Origin: Norana najaformis
Lineage: Eukaryota; Annelida; Clitellata; Crassiclitellata; Hormogastridae
DNA: 64,000 bases
Direction: 5' to 3'
Assembly: GCA_964023275.1 (NCBI GenBank)
Contig: OZ029913.1
Location: forward strand, 47,123,976-47,187,975
The notes under the pieces are model-generated. The model was not told the DNA's origin. It worked only from the letters and a program-made list of their open reading frames with translations, and made no database searches. This document shows positions 26,543-37,372 of the stretch, in pieces (the first letter of the stretch is position 1; each line of letters starts with the position of its first letter). Both the position numbers and the translations under genes were made by a program.

Positions 26543-29413
26543 TTAGACGTTATTTAGTAGCAAACAACTGTCAAGAGAACAGTTCCAGATAGGCAGATGG
26601 CGTTTTCTTGTTGAACACCCACCGAAATCTTCTGGAGCAAGTAAGAAGGTATCCAGCGGATCATAGTTTGCATCCGTTATCCGGCTTCCCAATTCTGAGA
26701 TGAAATCAAGTCCTTCCTTGTTCCAAGCACCGCTGGTTTCTAAGGCCACAACTATAAAGGCTTGAGTTGTGAGTGATGGTGGCGTACTTCACCCTTTTTC
26801 ACGAGGCTGCTCGATCGGCGGCTTCACCTGCTCTGATCAGTGTGTGAGCTAGATGATCACTGTGTGAGCTAGGTGTCCAGTACTGTAACATCCCATGCTA
26901 GACACCTACCACGCGACCAAGAGATGAGTGTCACACCCTCCGGGCGTCTTCCATTTTCCCTTGAAAGGCCAAGACGCTTTCTGAGCAGGAATTTTTGCTC
27001 TGCTTTGCGCTCTCCATATGATGTCGTTCAGCATACTGTGATGCTGTTGTTTGCCTCATCCTCTTATGCAAACCAGGCCGTGAAGTCCACTGGCGTCCAC
27101 TTTTTCCCCGCAGCGGTGGCATAAATGCAGTTCGCAAAGTGTTGCAAAGCGCCAAGTCTCAGCCCAACTGCCAACAGTATCTCCTTGTGTGCAAGGCACA
27201 TACGCACATACCCAAAGCGGATACAGGGGAGCCAACATCTAATCACCAGAATGTGGTGCTTGTGGGGCTAGGAGGCGAGCGCGTTCGCACGGACCACTAG
27301 CGGACTCAAGCAGGCCGTCCAGGCCTTGCTTATCCAACGGATATCCCAATGCTCTTGGCGGCGAGATGCTGCTCCTGTTTGTGGTTCCACACCTGTCAGG
27401 GCCATCTACGCGGTGAGTGCTGAGCTCCCAAAGTCTTATGGCATCTCAATCGACTCTGGTGGCTGAATGCATGCATGAGGTTCACTTGTGCTCGCAGCAG
27501 AAGCCAGGAAGGCGGACAGTGCCAGCGTAGATGCACAGCGAATCCCCAGACCACCATCTCTCTCCGCAACAAAGCCTATGGTCATCGTCAAGATCCACAT
27601 TCAAAATATTTGAAAGACCGTCTCTCAACAAGTGGACGAACCGAGCCACGCTCAGGGAATCACCGCAAGTGGATGTGGGCTTAATGTGTAACAGCTTTGG
27701 ATTGGAACACTTAAACTGTTCTACAGCTGAACCAAAGCGTCATGTGTGCGAAGCAGAGATAATCTTGTAATGGCTCTCTCAAGATCGTCAGACTTCATTC
27801 CAATGGCCCTATCCACAGCTGGACCTGGCATCAATGGTGCGCCCAGCAGTCATTTCTTTGAAAGCCATGCTCTTAAACTTGTGGAACAGTAGGTTCTGAT
27901 CCAATGCCTGGATATCGTGGCAAGCAATCTCGCATTTGTTACGATTCAGGAGTAGTCCCAGGTTCTTAGGGTCTTGCACAATAAGCTAGACGTCGGCAGC
28001 TACTGCCTCCTTGCTACAATCCAATGTAATATCATCCAGATATCCCATTTGAAAATCCGACCTCAGCTTTGTCAGAAGCGGTTGCAGTACGAGACAGAAC
28101 TCTAGAGGGCCCAAAGGATCACCTTGCTGGATCCCCTCCTCCGATCACATGATTTTGGAGCAGAACAGCATCAACGGACGGTTGGAGTAGGCAGCGTGAC
28201 CAAAACGGTAGAGCTCTGGGATGTCTCTGGCCACTGCCTCTAGAAGCGAATCTCTGCGCAGTGTGTCGAAGACGTTGGAAGTCTAACTTTACCAGGACGC
28301 TATCTTCAGCCCTTGTGGTTACCCAACGGCGAGTCACACGAACAGCTGTCTCAGCGCCTCCCGGAATACCCACTTCCAGCTGAAGAGGGGCGAACTGGTG
28401 AGCCAGCCTTGCCACTGCGTACGAATTCATGCACTTCGCCCCAAGGCGGCGCTACGTATAGTCCACCGCAATTGCTCGTATGCCTCCGTCCTTCTTGCTC
28501 AGAGCTATCAAGTTTGCACCATAGATTACTTCATTCACCTCTTCTGAGAGACCTCCCTTCAAAAACAGATTGACAAGGTCGCATAGATGTTGGCCGATGT
28601 TGCTATCCACTCCACAGGCCACGAGGTCCTTTAGGTGCTGCCAGCAGAACCCGCCGGGAAAGAGGAGATCCCATTGGCGACTTGTTTACATGTCTGCATA
28701 TAAACAAGTATATAAGGGGTGCTTACTTTTCAGCGCGGCCAGTGTTTCCAGTGTGTCCAAAGCCGGTTATCAATGCTGCAAATGAGCCGGATAGCAGCTT
28801 TATAGTTGCTTTCTTCGAGCTTACTGGCAACTGCAGACATCAAATATCTGGCCGGGTCGCATTTTGTTAGTCTGGTTTTGCGAGATGTTGGCGAATCCAG
28901 TCCGTCAGTGTTCGAATGGATTAGACCCTTTGACTTTCAATCAGCGATACGGGATAAGATCACATTCGTCATGTTGCATTTCCTTTCCCTCTCCTTTGCT
29001 TCACCAACACCACTTCTCCGAACGACAACAAATTAGACCATTTACCAATGCAGTTCGGTTTTCGTATGATGGCTTGGATTAGATCCCCTTAGAAGAGCAG
29101 TACAAGGTGGTCTTGTCGCTCTTGGGATGCTCTTTATCATAGGACCGAAGAGGGTGAACTAGGATGTGAAATGCAGGGCAACACACTGGGTAGATGTGCT
29201 TCCAACCGGAGAATCGAAACGTTGAGTCGATTTCTCCAGTCGCGGTAAACACTGTGGAAGACGACTGCGATATGGTCGCCTGTATTGCAGAGGCGTCTGC
29301 AGGCGGCTGATCAGACGGCAAGGGGCGGATCGAGGTCCGTGCAGATAAACGGTGCCATCTGAAGCCCAGCGCACTCTGCAGGTGCCTTGTCCCTTGGAGG
29401 GTTTTTGTCTCAT
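26543..29413 (-). pseudogene. Non-LTR retrotransposon of uncertain clade, decayed
   Basis: On minus, from 29413 down: an N-terminal region with a zinc-finger-like CCPAFHILVHPLRSYDKEH; RT sequence SYAVARLAHQFAPLQLEVG and IPGGAETAVRVTRRW; motif A in SVLVKLDFQ (28430-28119); the catalytic GYLDDITLDC near 28015-28050; and a C-terminal end resembling VALETSGAWNKEGLDFIS at 26749-26543. The order and motifs match the LINE at 58850-61455. Many stops and shifts make it dead. The clade cannot be set by eye; the FAPLQLG/GTPGG signature is shared by a group widespread in marine invertebrates. Confidence 0.65.
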
Positions 29414-29564
29414 TCGATTAGTGATACTGGCCGAACCATTAGTTGGTCCCTAATTCATGTTCAGCTCCAGTGAGGATAAATAAGCTTAATATTAATGATG
29501 TTTGACATGGGCGCCAGTTATCTGAAGGATAGCGCTAGCGGTAGGCTTACTCTTTCAGCCGTTC

Positions 29565-29708
29565 GTTAAATTATTATTAAGTTATTATTATTATTCCTCA
29601 TTATTATTAGTAGTAGTATCATTACCATTGATTTACCTGTGATACTTACTTTAGGGGTGTTCTGAAACCTGTTCTCAGTTTAGGGGTGGTCTGAAACCTG
29701 TACTATAG
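29565..29708. repeat. (ATT)n microsatellite and a 30-bp imperfect tandem repeat
   Basis: ATT units with TAG interruptions lie at about 29565-29620. At 29651-29708 a phrase ttaggggtgttctgaaacct is repeated with changes, and a third, more diverged unit follows near 29725. The surrounding 29413-30177 is AT-rich with no gene that I can support. Confidence 0.6.
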
Positions 29709-30177
29709 TACAATGCCAACCTTATTTTAGGAGTGTTGTGGAGCCCAGCCATATTTTACAGGTGGGCCAACACCAGTGCTTACCCACGTTTTAAAAGTAA
29801 CAGCTACTCCTATCCGAGTGTTCCAAGTATATATATATATACTGTTCCAAGTAACAGCATATAATACTACTAATGTTCCATAATTTACTGTTATTCAATG
29901 CAGTGCAAGTACTGTAATGTAGTGTTGGTAATGCAATATAACGCATAAATTTAATGTAATGCAATTGTAGCTTTAACTGCCATCAAATAACCTATTTGTT
30001 TATTTAGATATTTTGTTACATAATTACAATACTTAATTTAATTAAATGGCACCTTTACAATAGTGACTCATCTCTTGCAGCTTGTTTGTTAACCGTAGCC
30101 TAAATACCGGGTTTTCTGAGCTATTGGAATTCAAACTCTTCAGTGGATTATGATTTTTATCACAATTTCACTTGAAG

Positions 30178-30255
30178 CAACCATCGATTCTTGCCTTGGC
30201 CATTATGATAACAGCGTTATAGAAGTCATTAGAATAGATTAGATTAGTTGCCTCT
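30178..30255 (+). mobile_element. CR1-like LINE 3' end with TTAGA-type tail
   Basis: The sequence caaccatcgattcttg to gttatagaagtc, followed by attagaatagattagattag, matches the end of the CR1-like LINE at 54120-54540, which closes with the same phrases and tail. Only the untranslated 3' end is present. Confidence 0.5.
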
Positions 30256-30639
30256 GACAGAAAAGATAAGATAATAGGATATACTTAACTAATCTGTCCA
30301 AAATACATAAATAAGGTCACTGTATAATGTACACTTAAGTTGAATAATAATTTCTTAAACTCTAGCTAAAGATTGGTGTTTTCAAGAATATAATTTCTCA
30401 TGTAGTTTGAACTTTCACTGCCTAGTTAGGCGAAGGCTTAACATATTGCTACAGCAATACTTTATGGCCAGGAGACCAAGGCTTCAGTCTGGAGATTAAA
30501 TAGAACAAGACCCAGACCACCACGGATTGACCGTCTGGCCCCTACTGTCAACGGCTGCGGGTGATATGCTGAAGGGCGCTTTCATCCTACCTATGCAGCC
30601 AAATAGCGCCCAAGGACCCAGTAAGCAGGAGATCAAGTG

Positions 30640-31040
30640 CTGAATTGCCATGGCCAAATCCTGTATGAGCTTCCTCAATAAGAACACGTGGTGTTCTACA
30701 ATAGAACTAGATATCAAGCTGCAGCTACAGATAGACTGCGAGTTGCCGGTGCTCCACTACAGTTGTGAGGCTTTGACGGCCAAAGAGGCTCTGAATATGA
30801 AGCTCGACACCTTCGACATGTGATGCGTCAGATGGATCCTGCGGATTCCCTACAAGGATCATGTCAGGATACTGGCGATTAGAACAGCGACTATATCAAT
30901 ATCTGCCACTGGCTATGCTTCTTTGGGCATGTCCCATAAGACTCTGCTCCATAAGATGACCACCCAAAGTCTCCGAAAGATTGGATAAGATCATGCGATC
31001 GACTTAGGATAACATGGAACAAAGTCGTGGACAAGGTTAA
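30640..31040 (+). mobile_element. LINE reverse transcriptase C-terminal fragment
   Basis: A broken frame reads IAMAKSCMSFLNKNTW, PVLHYSCEALTAKEAL, KLDTFDM, then VRWILRIPYKDHVR. This is the thumb-to-C-terminal layout of RTE-like elements (LYGCETWT, then LRRILRI). A stop lies within the motif and similarity fades toward 31040. It is an old relic. The rest of 30256-31514 shows nothing I can support. Confidence 0.5.
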
Positions 31041-31514
31041 GACAGTTATGATTATCGGCCTACATTTGTATACCAAGGAAGAAGGTCCAGAACAGAAGAG
31101 TTTGGCACTGCATTGTTGACACGGCTATGCTTAGCCGAATTCACCACCAGAGAGATAATGCAATGCAATGTATAAATGTAATGCAAGGATGTCGATACAG
31201 TATTCTGAGTGGAGCAGCAGTCGCGGATTGAGAAGTTTTTGGACATGGGCCGAGTGAACCAAGTCATACACTCCTTTACTAAAAAGAGTTCACTAGGCTA
31301 CTTTTTAGTCATTAGGACTTTTTGTACGACCCCTTCTGGCACAAACTTTTTATGGCTTCTGTCATTATAACATTTCTCTGCTCCTCCCCCAAAGCACATC
31401 TGGCCTCAGATTTTCGAGTGGGGACCAGAGCCACCCTGACCTCTGTGCTATCACCTATGCGCACGAAGCGAGGTTGTTGTTTCTGTGACTAGATGAATAG
31501 TCTTTGATGGTTAC

Positions 31515-31740
31515 CTTTCGACGACAGACGAATTCTGCGATAGGAGGCGTAGACGTGAACGGCGAGCAGGATGCTGTAAAGCGTCGTGATGGTGTAACCC
31601 CAGACTGGAAAGTGCAGTAGATACCGAGCATCTCGTGTTTCAACCAGGTACAGACAGAGCGACGCCACAAGTGAAGTAGACAGGTAGATGGCAGCAAAGC
31701 AGCGATACAATACGTACCACAACGGAACCGACCGGCCAAC
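31515..31740 (-). CDS. Candidate host exon: Rolling-stone-like membrane protein
   Basis: On minus, a 226-base open stretch is bounded by an acceptor-like tttaaatag before 31740 and a donor-like CGAAAG/gtaacc at 31515/31514. It translates to VPLWYVLYRCFAAIYL, LVASLCLYLVET, YLLHFPVWGYTITTLYS and ILLAVHVYASYRRIR, giving three hydrophobic spans. The order WxLYR, then a span, then LxxFxxWGYxxxTLY resembles the Rolling stone family of multi-pass membrane proteins linked to myoblast fusion in flies. Flanking exons are not recognised in the window. Frame and splice sites agree, and no stop falls inside. It is the only host-like coding sequence I can support. Confidence 0.45.
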
Positions 31741-31782
31741 CTATTTAAACAGAAGCAACAAAACACCGATTTATCTATACAA

Positions 31783-32094
31783 GCGGCTCTCAAAGTATGG
31801 TCCGGGAACCCCATTTAAGGGGTTCTCCGAGGTCTAAACTATTTTTATGAAAATACTAAGACGTTACTTTTAGGGGGAAACTATAGTTACTTGACATAAA
31901 AATGTTATTCATGTTAAAATTTAATGGGTTTATTATTGCAATTTTGTTATGACTTTATACACCGATTTCTCAGTTTCAATTTCTAACATGGTAAATATCA
32001 ATAGATATAACCCACGTAGACAAAAGCTCTTTGTGGTCCTCAATAATTTTTAAGAATGTAAAGGAGTCCAGAGACCAAAAAGTTTGAGAACCAC
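31783..32094. mobile_element. hAT-type MITE
   Basis: About 310 bases with imperfect inverted ends: gcggctctcaaagtatggtc at the left and the inverse of gtggttctcaaactttttggtc at the right. The right half reads, on minus, as a ttattgagga, then aaagagcttttgtc, then gggttatatc series that resembles non-autonomous hAT (Charlie-type) families of vertebrates. It encodes nothing. No clear 8-bp duplication was found. It lies in the putative intron upstream of the exon at 31515-31740. Confidence 0.55.
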
Positions 32095-32499
32095 ATTGGA
32101 GAACTGTTGCCTATTAGAGGCACAACAAACTGCAGGTCCCACCATCTACTGACCCACCGACTCAAAAATATGAAAACTGGGGTGGTAAACACGGGGTTTG
32201 GTTTATAATGGGGTAGGTAAGGGTTACCACTCCAACCCTCAGTAATGAAGGAAGGAGGCCCGTGTAACATTGACCTCTTAACTAGTGCTTTAGAAATGTA
32301 GTTTATGATTACGATTACCTTAAGCCGCACAGGTCTCTTTAAGAAACCGGTGCAAATTAAGATACGCTACGTAAATATGTAAGGTATAGGTCTATAAGAT
32401 TATCATTACTATGAACCTATTAGTCTAAAATATAACCAGGCCTATAATTTAATTCCACAGCATTCCATTAACAACCGAATAAAGTATGAGATGGGGTTG

Positions 32500-32703
32500 C
32501 TCGTCTGCAACTGCCTTCAGCATTTGGCCCCAGACTACCTCGTCAGATTATGTACCGATTTCTTCTTTTCACAACCGGTGTCATTTACGCCCGGCAACTC
32601 ACGGCGACCTCCACATTCCAGCACGAGAACTAGATCGTATGGTTCGCGGAATTTCGCAGTTGCTGGACAGACCTACCGCTTGACATCCGTAACCCACCAG
32701 TAG
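32500..32703 (+). mobile_element. CR1-like LINE C-terminal fragment
   Basis: Reads HLAPDYLVRLCTDFFF, then PPHSSTRTRSYGSRNFAVAG, the end of CR1/L2-like reverse transcriptases, where R-x-YG-x-R-x-FAVAGP precedes the last residues. It is short and ends in divergent sequence. 32095-32499 and 32704-33213 hold no supported gene. Confidence 0.5.
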
Positions 32704-33213
32704 TCAATCGATAGATTTAAAATAGGACGTAATCAACAATGTTCCTTGAAGGGCTGCCAAATTTTGATTCCGTCCGCATAGTCACTCGATATGCCGGTAC
32801 CAGTTTATCCTGTCCACATAACCGTATGTAACAAATGTTGCGCCAGCCTAATGTAGGATCTACTGCAAATAGTCGTTGAAAATTACAGTCAAATGAGTTG
32901 ACTCAAGTCATCAAGAGACAAGTGGCCTATATATAAAATTTGAATAAACTTCCAGAGCAAAACGTTTATTAAATACCAGTAACCTACCAGGCTTCAAGTT
33001 CATATATACATACATGATGCATGCAATTTGCAGATGTCATTTATTGGGTCTGTGACGGCAGAGCAGAAGTGCGCTTAAACTGCTGAGATGATGCCGCTTT
33101 AAGCCGTTCCAGATCACTGCGCACAAAGTCGTAGAAATCAGCACGTCACGTTAAAATTTCTTTTTGTCAACAGTTCCGCTTTAACAAGGTCAGTACTCAG
33201 GCTATTGCGAGTG

Positions 33214-33633
33214 TCAGATCATAGGTCGTTCATAATGCTCAACACTCTCTCCCAAAAGCGTTGGAAACTGGAACTGACAGTACATAGGACACAATGCTAA
33301 GCAACTGAGTATCAGTGGGTTGTAAAGTTTGAAGACTTCCATCTGGCTCTGTCCAACATTCGATGTTGAACCAACAATGTCAGGTCTGATAGAGCGCAGA
33401 ACGCAAAATTCATCGTACAACTTGTCAACATCAGTAGTGAGTGCTACTTTGACAACCTCAATAACAGACAAGTCCTGCCTCTGAATGTCGTTATGGAGAG
33501 ACAGTACCGAAAAGCGCTTGAAAATTGATCCATCGTAATCATACCACTTTCGTAAATAGGATAAGCAACGCTCGAAAAATTGATTCAATTCAAGTTCAAA
33601 CTTGTGTCTATCAGCGGAAGTAAGCGGCAGCAT
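33214..33633 (-). pseudogene. hAT transposase relic, C-terminal part
   Basis: A frame on minus reads RHKFELELNQFFERCLSY, KRFSVLSLHND and VLRSIRPDIVGST, compatible with the helical region downstream of the catalytic core in hAT transposases. It is separated from the N-terminal part (34032-35290) by a CR1-like fragment. The final dimerisation segment is not seen before 33214. Confidence 0.45.
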
Positions 33634-33639
33634 CTGACT

Positions 33640-34031
33640 GAAGTAGCTAAGCAGCTGCAGAACCAGAGAACGTTCTTCACTAGCTCCCCGTCCAGCAGCG
33701 TGTCCGCTTTAAGATCCTCTCCCTCATGCGCAATTGTGTTCTTGGCTTTGCTCCCCTTTACCTCATTCACTTCTGCACTTTGATCTCCTCGTCGCCGGGA
33801 CGTAGCACCCTTCGCTCGGCCACTCTAAATCTCCAGTTTGTCCCTCGCATGAGAACAGCTGCGGCCCAGTTCAGAAGCTTTGCCTACGTTGGTCCCACTT
33901 GCTGGAATCGTCTCCCTCGAGAATTGCGACTTGAGCTCCTTTCTCTCCCCCTCTCAGTATTTCGCAGGGGCCTGAAGACTGTACTGTTCAACAGTGATTT
34001 TACTTTTTCGGGTCGGAAGCACCTCTGTTGA
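33640..34031 (+). mobile_element. CR1-like LINE 3' fragment inserted in the hAT relic
   Basis: Reads LHSFC-like STLRSATLNLQFVPRMR, then FRSFAYVGPTCWNRLPREL and ends near FSGRKHLC. The same C-terminus is found at 52270-52775 (FVPRMRIATAQSRSFAYVG). It interrupts the hAT transposase frame on the other strand. No target duplication was identified. Confidence 0.6.
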
Positions 34032-35290
34032 GTTTATCCTCTAAGAGGCGCTTTATAAATCTCAAATTACAATTACAATTGTCGGCCTGACATTGCTCGA
34101 GCTTGCTTTTCGCACCATCCATGATGTCATGCAGTTCAGCTGCCGTTACTGCATTTGACTCCACATGCTTTCTGGCTCCGCCCAAAACTGTCACGTTATG
34201 AATCGGGTTCAGCGTGTGCAAAGAGGAAGAACGTTGTTATCGTCATCGCCGCAAGAGAAACATAGCCAGAATAGTGTTGCCACTTCATCCTCACCTTGGG
34301 AGGTGAAACATGATTTCAGCGCTGGCCAGCAAAACAGCACTCGATCAACTGCCAGTAGTAAGCTAAGGCAGCGTGTAGGTACATGGCGCAGAGTTCCATG
34401 TACTCAATTTGTAAGAAGTCAAAGAAGTTCTTCAGTTTGTATGATTTTTGCTGATGAAAAAAAACGAATTATACGTTTTGATAACAAAAGGTTCCACATC
34501 GAAACTGAGAGCTTTCAATCCAAACTTCACGCAATTGAACAGTATGTGACATTTGCAGTTCGCTCGCATGAAGTTTTGGTTTGCCAACAGTAACTTCTGA
34601 AACACAGGCGAGTGTTTACCGTAGTAGACAGATGCGTTGTCAGCACTGTAAGATGGTATGGAGTTCAAAGTCAGACCAGTTTCGATAATGATCCCCTTAA
34701 TCCTGTCGGCAAATAGCAGCTCTTGTTTCATCGTTATCTTGATAAAATTCTAAGAGCCCATTCTTTACTCCTTCAGTCCTTGAAAAAATCTAACCGTCAG
34801 AGGAAACATTTTTATGTTGCCTTTGTTAGATGCGTCAGTGCCGAATCCTAAAGAAACGGCCAATTTCAGTGCGTTGAAGCGTAACTCTTGTGCTTTTGGG
34901 CTTAGTACATTCTCGACGTAGGAAGAAGCTTTAGTGCGGCCACATGACATTTCAGAAGCGATACTGGAATCCGGGAATAGTTTTGGCAGCATCTTATTTC
35001 CACAAGCTTGACTGGCATTGCTATGGTGATGAATGACTCCATGGTATGTATTAGCTAATTCTGAAGCAGTTACCAGGTTTTCTTCCGCAGTATTTTTCTT
35101 TACAACAATTTTGAAATCGAATGCTGCTGTTTCTGCGTCAAAACTGCAGTATTATGCTTCGCAGATTCACTGTGGGCCGTTACAGCAGCTTTACCTTCGT
35201 ACTTCACAAAAAACGACTGGTGGCACACGCTACATTTGCAGTGAGCCAAGGCTTCGCCATACCATTCCTGTTTAAAAACACAGTAACGTT
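34032..35290 (-). pseudogene. hAT transposase relic, N-terminal and catalytic part
   Basis: On minus, from about 35290: a BED-like zinc finger stretch (CSVCHQSFFVKY, later TAHSESAKH); SVLSPKAQ-like VLSPKAQELRFNALKLAVS; the first catalytic aspartate in FGTDASNKGNIKMFPL; the second in SYSADNASVYYGKHS; then CKCHILFNCVKFGLKAL and DVEPFVIKTYNSF. These match the hAT family with a DUF4371-like core. Stops near 35100 and 34770 and several shifts make it inactive. No terminal repeats were located. It is one of at least two hAT relics in the window (see 43900). Confidence 0.65.
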
Positions 35291-35810
35291 TCCTCTTGCG
35301 GTCTCAGTGTTACCCGAGTCAGACTCATTGCCATCGCGACCTGATTGTTGACGTGAACACGACGTCATTAATCAATAATGCAGACTTCGGCGCAGCGGCT
35401 AGTTGATAATGGCGGGTTAAACAATCTGCTAAAAGCTATAATTTGATTCACGCTACACACGGCAAAAAACACTGTTGTTGCCGTGCCATGATTCCACAGA
35501 GGACAGATTACTAACATAACTACCCTCTATTCTATGGTAACTCTACAAAACTTATCTAAGGCCGGCTGTTCGAGTTAGTGTACGAAAAGAAGAACAACAT
35601 TTGGCGAAGTGGATATTTACACCAAGTTCAGACACAATTTGAGATCAATCCGGGACAAGGGACGCACAAGGCCGATTCCGGGACTGTCCAGGTAAATCAG
35701 GGACGGTTGGCAACCTTAGTATCCTTTGACTGAGCAAGTAAGTGACGGCCCAGGCTGTTTTCTTCTTCAGATTCTCTGCCACCGGGCAGGTTCGAACGTC
35801 CAGTGGTACC

Positions 35811-36892
35811 ATCCCTGACGTTGTTGGGCCTTCTCCTTCAGTTTACCGTATAATCTACCTTAAGAGAGTACTAGTCACTCCAGGCCGTTGCCCGGCGCTT
35901 TTTGAATTTCTTCACTATGACATTCAGCTAGCTATGGGCAAAACCTCCTCCCTCTCGGGAGTGGCCCGGAGGCCGACTCGTGCATAAGGCACTCATCCAT
36001 CAAGTGTATCGATACAGTTTCTCTCACCGGTTCAGAGCATGGTGTAGGGCCTTTTCCCTTCGCCCCTGGGTAGGGAGTTCAACGATTTCACCCTGCACGC
36101 AACAGGGCGACCCACTCCGAGTCAACCACTTGCTTTACAGGCGGCCGCTAAGTCACTCTCCAGTTCGAGCAGGGCCATAAACACCCGTCCCTAGACAGGC
36201 ACCACTGCGCGACCCACCGACTATGGTGTGTGACAGTCCTCCGCCCCGCATTACATATTCTGTCCCGATGACGACCAGTGAGAAAGGTGCAATCACTACT
36301 GCACCGATCGGTTGGCAATCGACCCGACTCTTAACATTTCCGCATTAAGTGGGCAGCGGTGGGCCCATTCCCCCTCCATTGTGTACGGCAATTGGTCCCT
36401 CGCAGAACACGGTCCCTTGCGGGGCACAGTACTGCTCAGGACGCCGGTCGCAGGCAAGGCCACACTACGAGCCTATAGCTTCCTGACAAGACAGAAAGAG
36501 CAGACGGGTGTTGTGGCACCCCGCTCAGGGAGTCGAAGCTGATCTCACCACTCGTCTCCAAGCTTTTCGCTTTCGCCGCGAAAAGATCACGCAGCTACTG
36601 TACTAACTACTAGGCTCTTCCTCTCATGGTGTGCAACCAATCAGCCTCTGGTGAGGCGGGATGCCCGATCGCCATCTAACATTGACCGACCACCCCAAGC
36701 CGCGAAGCGTACGAAGAGCCAATCGGCTGGAACTCTAGGATAGCCACTATGTATATGAGTGGTATCGTTAAAGTCCGTGTAGCTGCCGCTAGATATTACT
36801 GCAGCGACTTTAGCTCTCATAGGTCACCACTCGTACAGCTAAGCATTGCTCAGCGGGGTAGACTCACCGGGAAAAGACTAACGGACTCACAT

Positions 36893-36925
<33 letters not shown>

Positions 36926-36965
36926 ATTCCTGACGTTGTTGGGTCTCCTCCTTCAGTTTACCGTA
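35811..36965. repeat. GC-rich segment between 40-bp direct repeats
   Basis: A 40-base phrase ending cttcagtttaccgta occurs at 35811-35850 and 36926-36965 with three differences. The roughly 1.1 kb between them is GC-rich, has no plausible protein, and includes many restriction-like palindromes. It looks like an element with terminal direct repeats or a repeat of unknown class. A decayed RTE end follows. 35291-35810 holds nothing I can support. Confidence 0.4.
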
Positions 36966-37372
36966 AACCGTATGTATAGGTCTTCATCTTCCTTTCTTTC
37001 CATCCATTCTTCCCTCTATGGTATTTCTCAGAAGGGAATCACCTATCAGTATGTGCCCAATCCATTTCCTCTGTCTCGTTCTTATTGTAGCCAACAGAGA
37101 TCTTTTCTCTTTCCCGGTTGAAGCACCTCCTCGATTATTTTGTGTTCAGTCCAGCCAACCTTCTCCATCCTGCACGATACCCATAACTCAAAAGCCTCCA
37201 GTCTTCTGGTGTCTTCTTTTCTGATGGTCCATGGTTCCGATCCATATAAGACCACGTTCCATAACAATGTTTTGACCATTCTCTTCTTTAGGTTCCTGTT
37301 TAGTCCTATTCTCATTATTTCTTTCCTCTTCATAAAAGCATCTTTTCTCATTGCTATCCTTTTTATTTCATT
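36966..37372 (-). mobile_element. RTE-type LINE C-terminal fragment
   Basis: On minus: NEIKRIAMRKDAFMKR, LNRNLKKRMVKTLLWNVV, LYGSEPWTIRKED and RRLEAFELWVSCRMEKVGW. This matches the thumb region of the RTE family at 17253-18004 and 56235-58280. The next LINE's 3' tail abuts it at 37373. Confidence 0.7.

Noticed and set aside
35811..36965. Ribosomal DNA
   Set aside because: GC content suggested it, but no conserved rRNA core sequence can be recognised.
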